Positions 51,801-59,581 of a stretch of 64,000 nucleotides of DNA are shown in pieces. Source of the stretch: Daphnia carinata (Eukaryota; Arthropoda; Branchiopoda; Diplostraca; Daphniidae); contig NC_081331.1 of NCBI RefSeq assembly GCF_022539665.2, positions 12,122,638 through 12,186,637 on the forward strand. The letters run 5' to 3'. The notes beneath the pieces were generated by a model that was given only the letters and a program-made list of their open reading frames with translations, did not search any database and was not told the origin of the DNA. A program made the translations under genes and the position numbers. Each line of letters starts with the position of its first letter. Position 1 is the stretch's first letter.

Positions 51801-53171
51801 GCCCAAGGAGCGGGCGGAACGCGCATCAGTAACATCAAAGAGCTTATGTATATAGGCCCTGTTTACATGCCAGAATACATGTCCAGTGTGCACGTCTATA
51901 AGCGGCAGAATAGCCCGAGTTGCTAAAACCATAAAACAAAAGACGAGCAACATTTAAGTCCCCAAAGGACATTGAAACTTCACGAGAGACAAACTCTAAT
52001 AAGAACCTGGAATCGTGTTAAAAAACTAAGGACACGTTGAGTGGATGCGAAAGAGTCAAAGATTCCACTTACACGTCAAGTTGAGGATGAAAAATGTGAC
52101 GGCCGCGCCTTGATATACTATACAGTCGACATGTTATAGCTTCAAAAGTGCAAGCTAGAGTAATATGGCTGTCTACGATGGACGATGGGCGTCGCGGCGC
52201 CAATCTTCTAGCAGGCCTGCAAGTTGACGATATATGGCGTCTAATCAAATTCTTGTGCCCGCATCCCACCACTGTTTTCCGGCTACCAGTAGATGCTGGA
52301 CCACTTGGCAAATCGAGAAAACCGGACACCATCAATAGCTGTCACCCGGAGTCGGTTGCCAAACATTTGCGCTAAGAGATGCCCGTGTCCGGCATAACCG
52401 GAGAGCAGCTTATCCTTTCTTTTTGTAAATTACTCGCTTGGTACCAAATCAAATTCTTTTGTTACCAGGTGAAGAACGTAGGTTAGAGGAGAAACTAATG
52501 AACCTGAGTACAACGACTCGAGAGTTTAACGAATAGAAGAGTGTCATCTATGAAGTACGACTGGCTCTATCCTTGCATGTTATTTTACCTCTCTTCTCAC
52601 CATCAGAATTTCTCGTAATCGAGTAAGGAATCATGTTGCTTCTCAGAGGAGCTAAGACCTTTAACTACCCAATGAATTTTCAGTAAAATTTGGCCACTTA
52701 ATAAGCTCCTCAATTGGTTTTTAAAGTAAAAGATTCTGGAACAACTATCAGGCTAACATATGATACATGTGTAAGCGGGCGTGTAATATGGCGACGGCTA
52801 AATATGTTTAGCATTCTCACATTTGACCTAGCACAACTGAAACTAACTTTTTACTGTTTGCTTTTGATTTGACAGGAGGTGTAGGCAACCGGAGTACTTC
52901 TCCTGGAACGTCGCGGGATTTGGTGGTGTTGGAGCCACCGATCCTGAAGACTTTACCACCAGCTGATGCATTAGTGGCTGAAATCAACCGGTTACGCGAG
53001 AGGTTGTTGATGCTCGAGTCGGAGAACACGTCACTCAGCGCAAAATTGAACCGACAGCAATGGGAGGTCGAAAATCGCCTAGCCGAGATAGAAATGCAAA
53101 TATGTGGGGCAGGCAGCCCGGCTGATAGTGCCACTGATGACAACGAACGTAATTTCGAATCGGCTATTTAA
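19282..53171 (+). CDS. Cngl: Cyclic nucleotide-gated cation channel subunit, nine coding exons
   Basis: Coding exons: 19282-19651, 41065-42432, 46712-46852, 47931-48083, 48237-48374, 48465-48632, 48949-49081, 49145-49317 and 52876-53171 (TAA). All introns are GT-AG and phase-compatible, and the joined frame is 979 residues. Order of domains: disordered Ser/Gly/Gln-rich N-terminus (about 1-325), six-transmembrane core with pore (about 336-565), C-linker with IKWFDYLWF, cyclic nucleotide-binding domain with [10 protein letters not shown] and NRRTA, a Ser-rich linker and a C-terminal coiled coil. Family knowledge: CNG channels are plasma-membrane tetramers opened by cGMP or cAMP that pass Na+ and Ca2+ in sensory neurons. 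The C-linker and binding domain resemble CNGA subunits ([17 protein letters not shown]), but the pore differs (see exon 2). The symbol follows the insect CNG-like group and is an inference; another CNGA-type paralogue is possible. Confidence 0.85.
27819..27850. repeat. (GA)n microsatellite
   Basis: Sixteen GA units, about 18 bases after a GTATATAT core at 27797-27804. The open frame through it is low complexity. Confidence 0.9.
29080..29100. repeat. Poly-T run (21 bases)
   Basis: An uninterrupted T homopolymer. It could be the tail of a minus-strand retroposed copy, but I see no recognisable element beside it. Confidence 0.85.
30883..30890. promoter_or_regulatory. Perfect CRE palindrome (TGACGTCA)
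   Basis: CREB/ATF consensus within the first intron of the CNG channel gene. Confidence 0.25.
33903..33910. promoter_or_regulatory. Perfect CRE palindrome (TGACGTCA)
   Basis: CREB/ATF consensus within the first intron of the CNG channel gene. Confidence 0.25.
39479..39522 (+). pseudogene. Relic copy of the CNG channel S2-S3 coding segment
   Basis: Ungapped against 41916-41959 in exon 2, 41 of 44 bases are identical. It translates as [15 protein letters not shown] against [15 protein letters not shown] in the channel. Homology fades past 39522 and is unclear before 39479. The frame meets a stop soon after (TTG-TGA at 39558-39563), and no splice sites bracket it neatly, so it is not a usable exon. 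It is probably the remnant of a partial duplication of the channel gene. Confidence 0.7.
41065..42432 (+). CDS. CNG channel exon 2 (N-terminal tail, S1-S6 and pore)
   Basis: This exon encodes residues 124-579. After a Ser/Gly-rich tail and a basic [20 protein letters not shown] segment come the membrane segments: S1 (from about W336), S2 ([20 protein letters not shown]), S3 ([18 protein letters not shown]), S4 ([12 protein letters not shown], only a few basic residues, as usual in CNG channels), S5 ([20 protein letters not shown]), pore helix and filter ([13 protein letters not shown]) and S6 ([17 protein letters not shown]). The pore residue aligned with the conserved acidic residue of CNGA filters (TIGE) is Gly533. 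The frame is also open upstream to an ATG at 40977, so a shorter transcript starting there without exon 1 is possible. Confidence 0.9.
42883..43544 (-). CDS. Nested antisense gene: predicted secreted protein, unknown function
   Basis: Exon 1 is 43544-43533 (Met-Asn-Phe-Phe), ending at donor GTAAGG. A 101-base intron ends at CAAAG, and exon 2 runs 43431-42883 to a stop, giving 186 residues. The joined start, [18 protein letters not shown], is a typical signal peptide; the unspliced frames give poorer starts. The mature part has two cysteines in CIINPTKC, then acidic and Ser/Thr/Gln-rich sequence with no known domain. An AATAAA lies at 42813-42808, about 70 bases past the stop, and a TCAGT initiator-like motif lies upstream of the ATG. 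It sits wholly inside intron 2 of the channel gene on the other strand. I do not recognise the family; it may be lineage-specific. The tiny first exon is the least certain part. Confidence 0.5.
43701..44189 (-). CDS. Antisense coding-looking exons of an unrecognised gene (3' part)
   Basis: Exon a (44189-44032) follows a strong polypyrimidine acceptor (TTCTGTTCTCGCAG) and encodes [14 protein letters not shown] and [21 protein letters not shown] 73-base intron (44031-43959) with a weak donor GTTAAC joins it in phase 0 to exon b (43958-43701, to TGA), which encodes a Lys/Arg-rich segment including [20 protein letters not shown]. The 5' exon with a start codon was not found; the ATG at 44217 lies inside the polypyrimidine tract and is unlikely to be the start. 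A good donor (ATC|GTAAGT) inside exon b may truncate it. It lies just upstream of, and on the same strand as, the nested secreted-protein gene, so the two could be related or even joined. Confidence 0.35.
45644..46267. repeat. AT-rich repeat element with hairpins and internal direct repeats
   Basis: It opens with an inverted repeat GCGCTAG/CTAGCGC (45644-45650 and 45663-45669). A near-perfect hairpin follows at 45809-45840 with 14-base arms (one mismatch) and a 4-base loop. A segment of about 40 bases containing AAAATTGAACG...ATCACGAATATC at 45885-45928 recurs at 46227-46267. No transposase is seen. It resembles a non-autonomous element. Confidence 0.5.
46712..46852 (+). CDS. CNG channel exon 3 (post-S6 C-linker)
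   Basis: This encodes [20 protein letters not shown] and [12 protein letters not shown], the A'-C' helices of the C-linker that couple ligand binding to the gate. It begins and ends in phase 1. Confidence 0.88.
47931..48083 (+). CDS. CNG channel exon 4 (C-linker end and start of the cyclic nucleotide-binding domain)
   Basis: This encodes [20 protein letters not shown] through [11 protein letters not shown]. The closest pattern is CNGA (DKLRAEIAINVHLDTLKKV, SPGDYICKKG). It has phase 1 boundaries. Confidence 0.9.
48237..48374 (+). CDS. CNG channel exon 5 (binding-domain beta roll)
   Basis: This encodes [20 protein letters not shown] and [13 protein letters not shown]. The FGE motif contacts the ribose 2'-OH of the cyclic nucleotide in this family. 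It has phase 1 boundaries. Confidence 0.9.
48465..48632 (+). CDS. CNG channel exon 6 (binding-domain phosphate cassette and C-helix)
   Basis: This encodes [20 protein letters not shown], including the Arg-Thr pair that binds the cyclic phosphate and purine. The C-helix segment [20 protein letters not shown] follows. The frame runs open through the 90-base intron before it, but the exon structure is clear from NRRT following the exon 5 glycine. Confidence 0.9.
48949..49317 (+). CDS. CNG channel exons 7 and 8 (48949-49081 and 49145-49317), Ser-rich linker
   Basis: Exon 7 joins exon 6 in phase 1 and ends in phase 2 (CAG|GTAAAA). A 63-base intron separates it from exon 8, which follows ACCTAG and ends in phase 1. 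Together they encode a Ser/Pro/Gln-rich linker without a domain, a region that varies in length across CNG channels. Confidence 0.7.
49318..52875 (+). other. CNG channel intron 8 (3.6 kb)
   Basis: No gene was recognised. It contains one perfect CRE palindrome at 50305-50312. The open frames are short and without protein character. Confidence 0.5.
50305..50312. promoter_or_regulatory. Perfect CRE palindrome (TGACGTCA)
   Basis: CREB/ATF consensus within intron 8 of the channel gene. Confidence 0.25.
52876..53171 (+). CDS. CNG channel exon 9 (C-terminal coiled coil)
   Basis: This begins after GATTTGACAG in phase 1 and ends at TAA 53169-53171. The segment [20 protein letters not shown] and on to RLAEIEMQI has heptad-spaced hydrophobic residues. 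It sits where CNGA subunits carry the C-terminal leucine zipper that sets subunit stoichiometry. Confidence 0.75.
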
Positions 53172-53943
53172 ACGGGAAAATGCTCGGATCCTTGTGTGAA
53201 CTGTGGCGATTAACTGGAAGCTTATTTTCCGCATTCCTTCTAGCTCTCTTCGTCACTGTGCTTGTGTATAAAGAAAGAAAAAGACATCAAACAAATACTG
53301 ATACTTCAACAAAAAAACAAACACGTATCTTCTTCGTTGACGATCTCTATATAGTGTAAAAGTGACGCCGAAATTTATATGCTTTACTTCAAGGATTGCT
53401 GTTTATTTTAACCTAAGTGCACGATAGTCGCCACCAAACACCAACAACAAGAGCATCAAGCAAGGCATCCTCATCCAATTGTTTGTGGAAGACGTTGATT
53501 TTGCTGACCGTGCTGAACTGTTATGTCAGCTACGACTTTGTTGCGTTTGATTTTCGTTGGCACAATGTACAATTCACGCTATTTTCCGAAACAGTTATGA
53601 TAGATTTTCTTCTTGCTTTTGACTCTACACCACTGTTCCTGTTTGACTCCTAGTCTGCCATTTCTAGACACACTCTTTCCTCTACCTTCAATAGATCTTT
53701 CAGCTAAAATTCCTTTAAAAAATTGTTATGACGCCGGTATCCATCCACCGCTCTCAACATGTAGCACCAATTGTCGAGATTGAATTCGACATTGTACAGT
53801 TTGCATTCGAGATCGTTTTTTTTCATCACCAGACCTTTTTAATTCTACTTGAAAGTTCAATTGTCACTGTTTCACTCCATTTAAAACAAACCACGAAAAA
53901 TGATGAGAAAACGACAGAATACAAGAAACGTTGGATAATGTTA
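53172..53943. other. 3' region between the convergent CNG channel and ALG9 genes
   Basis: This is about 770 bases holding both 3' untranslated regions. No canonical AATAAA was found for the channel. On the minus strand a variant ATTAAA lies at 53843-53838, about 100 bases past the ALG9 stop. Confidence 0.5.
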
Positions 53944-56642
53944 TCAACGTTGCCTCTTTTTCTTGTTAGGGTTGGGCCGCCGCTTGAGCAACACGTAGGG
54001 AATTCTTTTGCAATAATTCTCACTAAACCAAGGGATGTAGAAAGCTCTCAAAAACTGCGGTGATCTAAATAAGAAATTTTAAACAGGGAAAGAAGAGAAA
54101 TCGTAGAACTTGGCACTCGCGTTGCAATTTCTCTTCTATTTACCTGGCATTATCTAGGAAATCTACTTGAAAAATGGCCTCCCACTCAGAGGTCGTTTGA
54201 CTATACTGTGGCTCGCGCTCAGTTGCTTGACCGGTTTCCAGATCCACCAAATAATGGCAATCTTTTAGGGATGCCTGATATAAGAAATAAAATTGTAGTT
54301 ACACCTGTACACTTTCAGAGCATTAAAGTCGTTAGGAGAAACCTTTACATATCGCGTTGGCTCTTCTTTATTGAGGTCGTTCATGTGCGGCGGTAATGTC
54401 CAAGTCCCGTTGGGAGGCGGATCGAACGGACGTGGTAGTTGGCCCCGAAATTCAGAGGGTATAAAACGTAATTTCATGCTGAAAGTCACGGAAATGTTAA
54501 TTTGTTTGTTTTTCAATCGTCATCGTTGGATTTTTTTTTTATACTTACTTATTTGGAAGGAAGAAGCTTGAAGGAAAGCGATGCCACTCTTTACCAACAC
54601 AGACGTTATATTCCTTTGTGTCACCCTCATTTTCCCACGCCAAACGGTTCAGTTCAAGGAAGACATCCATAGGGGCATGATATCCTATTTGGAGAAACCA
54701 ATAAAAGCAAACATAAAAATCCATAAATCTTAATAATCTATTTGCAGTGATTAGAATTGGTTATTGGTAGAAAAGTCTATTAAAAGGTAAACTATTTCAC
54801 GTACCTCTGTATTGGCCGATAATTCGGCTAACAGAAATAAGGGATGACGAAACTACCAGCGCCAACGTCAGGGATTGCACAAATTTTTCAGACAGCTTTA
54901 ATGCCCTTAAACATGATTCCGCACATGTCCAGGTGATGGCCCCAGCAAGTCCAAACTTTAAGAAAAACAACCAATCGCGGATTACTAACAAATTTGCAAC
55001 ACGCAAACCAAAGCTATCAGTAGTATGAATTGTACATTTAAATATTTACCAACGGATAGATAGGATAAAGGAATCTTTCCTCCTAAAACGGTGTAAATAT
55101 TAGTTATTATCCAAAAGGCGGGTGGCGAACAAGCTGTGCGATCTAACCTTGTGCGGCTGGGTGAAAAATATGAGGATCCAAACGTAAAGAGGCAAAAGCG
55201 CTAGCCAAATAGGAAACGACTGATTTTTTATGGGTTTAAGTTTTCCTGTAATCAAATGAGCAGGAAGGGCCACGAGTGATAAAGGGAAAATGACGTTGAA
55301 GTTAAGAAACCCATTCAGAAAGTAAAAAGTCCACGGGGACGTTCCGTACAAGTCAGGCCCGTGACCCGAAAATACGTTGTACAAAACGATATTCAGTGGG
55401 GCTACTACCAAGCGCCCATAGTAGTAGGAGTCAACTAGAATTAAAGGAACCTAGAAGTTGTAAAATTGTGAATTCAATCCAATGGAAACCAGGAAATTCA
55501 AAAGAAAATTTATAAGATAGGGAAACTTGACCTACCAGAATGACGAAGAGTGATATAATGCACCAACTGATAAACATTTGCCACTTTCTTCTTAGAACTA
55601 GTGCGTCTACTGCAATTCCAATTCTGAAAACGGGAAATTTTTCATTTTAAATAAGGAACTGAATGACAGCTATGCTTCCTCATACCCTATAATGCCAGCG
55701 AAAGGCCAACTTAAAAAGGCAGAAATTGCTGTTGCCAGAATCGCCAACACAAAGTTGCCTTGAAACCATGCACCCATTGAGATTAGAGTCATATACCTGT
55801 GTTAAGGGAATGGAATAAGGAACACAAATTTCATGAAATAATGGCTAGACCTTTACATAGAAAATGTGGAGGGTAGAAAAGATGATGAGGACTGAAACAT
55901 CCCAGCACTAAATAGAAGGAACAAAAAAGTCAGCCTTCCAACTTTTGGACCAAACTGTTGAAGAACTCCCCTATGAGATTATGGAAAAATTAAGAGAGTG
56001 GCTCTATAGTCTTACATAATTTTTCAAGTATATACTTATAAAAGTAAGTTTCACAAGTGGTAGATGCAAAACCTAGCAGCCATCTCAAAAAGTAGAAAAC
56101 TAGAACTTGGTTAGAGTGGAATATTGAATCATAGATCCACGCAGGCAGTGCATATAAATGAAGAAAAATGTAGGACCGTAAAGCAAACACTGGAGAGTAT
56201 TCCCATGTTTGAAACCCCGAGCCATACAGTAAATAATGTAACTGTCAATGAAAAAAAATATCAAATGAAATTTCTTTTTTGCTTTTTATTTTCTTATAAA
56301 CTTACTGGTTCCCAATAATTGTAGGTTTCATCACAGTCTGTGATGTTGTTCCAAACTGCTGCACACAATCTAGCTGAAGCTAATGCTTTGAAAACAGTTT
56401 TTATATTCGGAGACCATATATCTTTGCTATCCTCTTTCCCGTGGCACTCTTCCTGCAACCTACTTGAAATTCAGAATTTTAGATTCATCTGTTATAAACA
56501 CAAAACTGCATTGTACATAAAAAGCTAAATGTTAACCATATTACATGGTGACTTTGTCCGGTTCTTTTTCGCGAAACAGACGATCGCTTTTTCCGCCAAT
56601 CTTTCGGTTCTGAATAGACTTAGGTTTTGCTTTTTGTCCCAT
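53944..56642 (-). CDS. ALG9: Alpha-1,2-mannosyltransferase ALG9, complete, 13 exons
   Basis: Exons, 5' to 3': 56642-56545, 56459-56306, 56241-56016, 55965-55857, 55796-55686, 55623-55536, 55450-55148, 55082-55050, 54955-54805, 54684-54549, 54478-54343, 54274-54144 and 54064-53944. All phases match and the product is 598 residues, close to human ALG9 (611). Diagnostic segments are ITDCDETYNYWEP with the acidic DE of the first lumenal loop, FQTWEYSP, GHGPDLYGTSPWTFYFLNGF, CVGKEWHRFPSSFLLPN and RFIPSEFRGQLPRPF. The middle is strongly hydrophobic and multi-pass. Family role: this ER membrane GT22 enzyme adds the seventh and ninth mannoses to the dolichol-linked oligosaccharide from dolichol-P-mannose, for N-glycosylation. 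Exon 8 is only 33 bases (EERFLYPIYPL). The acceptor of exon 4 (GGGGAG|TT) was chosen by frame and is not a strong site. The C-terminus is basic (NKKKRQR). Confidence 0.95.
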
Positions 56643-57200
56643 GTTACCTTAAATTTGGACGTGTTAAGTTTGGTGGGGCGCAAACTTCTTTTCTTCAAAA
56701 TTTGGAAATTAAACGATTCAGCTATCTACTTCTTATTGTCATTTTTTGTATTTTCGTCTGCCTGTTACTGGCATATGTCCAGTGTTTCCACTTTCCGCAA
56801 AGTGGTATCCCTAGAACGTTGCCAGACTGGGACATAAAATATGAAATAAATCCCTATTTAAAAAAAATAAAATCCCCAGAAAAATCCCTGTTACTTTCAT
56901 GGCCTACTATAAATTTTGACAGTTGGGAATTGACAGTTATTTTCCTCTACTCCGATTGGCCGTCGAGTTACTGACATCATCATCATTCAACAAGGCCTAA
57001 TGGTGTAAACAAAAAGGAACAACAAAAACTTACGGGTAGCGAATTGGGTCACATATCCCGATGATAAGCTGCCTGCATCCACGAGCCGTCTTTCAGGCCG
57101 TGGGGAGGCTAACGAACAGCCTACGTTCAACGATCACCTCTTCTCTACCTTTCAGCTTGTGGTTCGATCTTCAGGTAGTGAACAGTACTACAGATCGATT

Positions 57201-57246
57201 TTTAGCCTGGCAAGGCTATTTTTGCCATTTTTAGCCTGGCAAGGCT
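57201..57246. repeat. 29-base tandem duplication
   Basis: TTTAGCCTGGCAAGGCT occurs at 57201-57217 and again at 57230-57246. Each copy can form a short stem (AGCC/GGCT). It lies in the body of the SINE-like element. Confidence 0.8.
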
Positions 57247-57279
57247 TTTTTTGGTGTGCCATTTAGCCCCTTTATAGTA

Positions 57280-57395
57280 GGCATGGCTCTTCTTTTTTCT
57301 CTTTTCTTTTCTCTCTTCTTTTTTTCTTTCTTCTTGCTTTCTCTCTTTCTTCGTCGTCTTTTCTCGTCTTCTTTTTTTCTTTCTTCGTAGAATCT
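57280..57395. repeat. Polypyrimidine low-complexity tract
   Basis: This is an almost pure C/T stretch on the plus strand (A/G on the minus strand) behind the tRNA-like head. It explains the Lys/Arg/Glu-rich minus-strand frame. Confidence 0.85.
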
Positions 57396-57486
57396 TGCGT
57401 CTTGATCTGTTGTAGAAGCTTGCGTAATCCGATGAATCTTGCGTATCTTGAATGAAGATTTGGAGGGAAAGGGAGGGGGGGAAATT

Positions 57487-57560
57487 GGCGGTGTCGGGAC
57501 TTGAACCCGGGGCCTTCAGAATGCGAAGCGAAGGTGGTAACCACTGTGCCAGGACCGCAC
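57487..57560 (-). mobile_element. tRNA-derived SINE head
   Basis: The minus strand carries both pol III internal promoter boxes: A box TGGCACAGTGG (57551-57541) and B box GGTTCAAGTCC (57507-57497). It has a T-arm stem CGGG/CCCG and a partial acceptor stem GCGGT/ACCGC. The anticodon arm is disrupted, so it is not a working tRNA. The body probably extends leftwards on the plus coordinates to about 57000, through the purine-rich tract and the 29-base duplication. Confidence 0.7.
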
Positions 57561-57630
57561 ATCTCAAACAAATTTATTTTTCATCGACATTCGTTCTAAT
57601 ACCGGAGCTATATAATATGTGACTAATAGT

Positions 57631-57710
57631 GGTGTCGCGCTGTGGTAGGGCGCTGTGGTATAGCACTGACATCATACGTCGACTGTCCGTGTTCGGTTCT
57701 TATAGACGCC
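57631..57710 (+). repeat. Degenerate tRNA-like sequence
   Basis: The ends pair as an acceptor stem (GGTGTC with GACGCC), and a GTTCGGTTC stretch sits where a T arm would be, but the T stem does not pair. An internal GCTGTGGTA is duplicated. It is probably a second decayed SINE head or tRNA pseudogene in opposite orientation to the first. Confidence 0.4.
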
Positions 57711-58788
57711 ATTGCTTAAAATTTTTTTTTATTATTTTTATAAATGTAAATAAAAAAAAATAAAATAACCCATTTTATTTATTTTAGAACAGTATTAAAT
57801 CGAACACATTTTTAAAGCAATTAACCAGTGCCCGTCAAAGCCAAACAAGTTACCAGAAAAATTTAAATTGGCTATGGAAATAAAACCATCGGATTGCCCC
57901 ATCATATTTGTTTAGTTAAGCAATAAAGATATGGTTTTTTCCAAAAATAATTGTCATCGAACTTTCAACGTTATAAAGCCTCAAGAGAATCACAGCGTTT
58001 CCCAATGAACAGTGTGTTGCTCACCTAGATAACAAAATTGTGTGAGAGGCCTCGGGTTCATCATGTTTCAACAACAAATTGTTCATCATGGTTGAACAAA
58101 ATAGATTCGTAATTCCTACGTATATATTCAAGGAACTCTCCCCAGCTTTTGCAATTGGGTCAAGTGCTTGTCAGAAATTCAGTCGGAGACTTGAGTCTTA
58201 AAAAATTCGGCGTGCGATATTTTTGGCACAGACGTTTGGAGGATCAAATGGAGTTCGTGGTGTATCCTAGTCAGTGTTACTTTCTGAAAAGCGTACCGTT
58301 CACCATTGTCCGCTTGGTGGCTCTTATTGAGGAACATTTTACTTTTGAAGTTGCATAGAAGCGCCAAAAGCAACAGCGGTTTGGCCAAAAATCTCAAAAT
58401 CCCGAGAAATCCCCAGAAAATTAAATAGGCCCTGGATAATCCCGGAAACCCTAGATTTCCATAACTGCACCCTAGATTCCAAAAATTTTCCTTAAATCCC
58501 CCTAAATAGGGTAATATCCCTAGAAGTGGAATGGCTGCATATGTCATTCAAACGAATGCTTTTCCGGTAGAGGGACAGAGCAATCGAGTGCTTCTCCGGT
58601 TCTCCGTTTTCCCTCCCGCTCTTCTAGGACACAAAAATATTTCGAAAACAAAATATAAATTCATTCATCCAGCTTCTGAAAAAGCCTTGATTTTGGACAG
58701 CATTTCCGTTAATTGAAGGTTGCATGCAAAGGTTATTTTGCCCTGTAATAGTTGACATTATTTTTTAACTCGATATTTGTATTTCAAG

Positions 58789-59313
58789 ATGACAAATTCA
58801 TCAATGCCAATAGAGCGTCTACAGGCTCTTGATAATGTAGAAAAAGAAATCGCAAGCTGCATTCAAAGTGCTGGTAAGAAAATATTTAACAAGAGACTCA
58901 TTAGAAATTCACAAGATAACCAAAGCATTTATTCCTTTAATGTTTGGCGCATGAAGGACAAGCTCTCATGGAACTGAGCAAAGACAAGGCTAGCATGAAA
59001 CAAGTTGAAAGCCACACGTCACAATTTTTGAAAACCTTAAATCATGTTGAGGGGGAATTATCAAAGCATATTAATTACTTGACACAAGTGTCAACTGGTA
59101 TGTGTTGTATATGATTATTGTCAAAAGACATTTTCAAATCTTTTTTTTATAGGACAACCACATGAAGGCTCAGCTTATGGCTCCGTGAAAATGTATAAAA
59201 CTGCTCGGCACAGGTTGGAACACACTCGCTCAAGACTTCAAGATCTAGAAAACCTGAAAAATAGAGCGTTGGCATCTACAGTTAGGCCAGCTTCTGCACA
59301 AAATAATCCGTGA
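58789..59313 (+). CDS. MED11: Mediator complex subunit 11
   Basis: Three exons, 58789-58873, 58957-59097 and 59153-59313 (TGA), joined in phase 1 both times, give 128 residues (human 117). Family features are ERLQALDNVEKEIASCIQSA near the N-terminus, ALMELSKDKASMKQVE, LSKHINYLTQVSTGQPHEGS in the middle and a helical C-terminus (RHRLEHTRSRLQDLENLKNR). MED11 is a small helical head-module subunit that pairs with MED22 and contacts RNA polymerase II and TFIIH during initiation. The extra residues relative to human are at the C-terminus (ASTVRPASAQNNP). The next gene starts only about 220 bases downstream on the same strand. Confidence 0.93.
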
Positions 59314-59394
59314 CTTTTGTCATGTTTTGCACTGTGGATATTGCTCTGTTTCCCCTTTGAACATGTAATTTTTCATTAATAGATGATAAATGAT

Positions 59395-59581
59395 TATGCC
59401 AGAGCGTGTATACCATGGCTATCTCAAAACTATTTCTGTTTCCCAAAAGCGGAGACCTGATGCCAAACTGGGGGGAAAAATCAACAGCAAGGAATTATGC
59501 AGTACCCTAGGTCACCAAATGAGACATAGATGTCGTTTTTTGAAAGCTGCCTTCGCGGCATTTTCAAGGGAGTTCCGTTGA
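59395..59581 (+). other. Possible upstream open reading frame of the 59530-61244 gene
   Basis: The ATG at 59395 opens a 62-codon frame that overlaps the start of the main frame in a different phase. If both lie on one transcript it would act as an inhibitory uORF. The product has no recognisable features. Confidence 0.25.

Larger units (their letters stand above)
56643..58788. other. Intergenic region between divergent ALG9 and MED11
   Basis: This contains the ALG9 upstream region, a SINE-like insertion (about 57000-57570), a second tRNA-like stretch (57631-57710) and A/T-CCC rich decayed repeats near 56846-56900 and 58384-58520 that share AAATCCCCAGAAAA. Plus-strand frames at 58149-58358 and 58531-58716 were not recognised. 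Confidence 0.5.

Noticed and set aside
57487-57560. Functional tRNA gene
   Set aside because: A and B boxes are present, but the anticodon arm cannot form a 5-base stem with a 7-base loop, and the acceptor stem is incomplete.
57202-57567. 121-codon Lys/Arg/Glu-rich minus-strand frame
   Set aside because: It is a translation of the SINE head and its polypurine body.
58179-58547. 122-codon minus-strand hydrophobic frame
   Set aside because: Its Gly/Leu/Phe pattern comes from decayed AAATCCC-type repeats.
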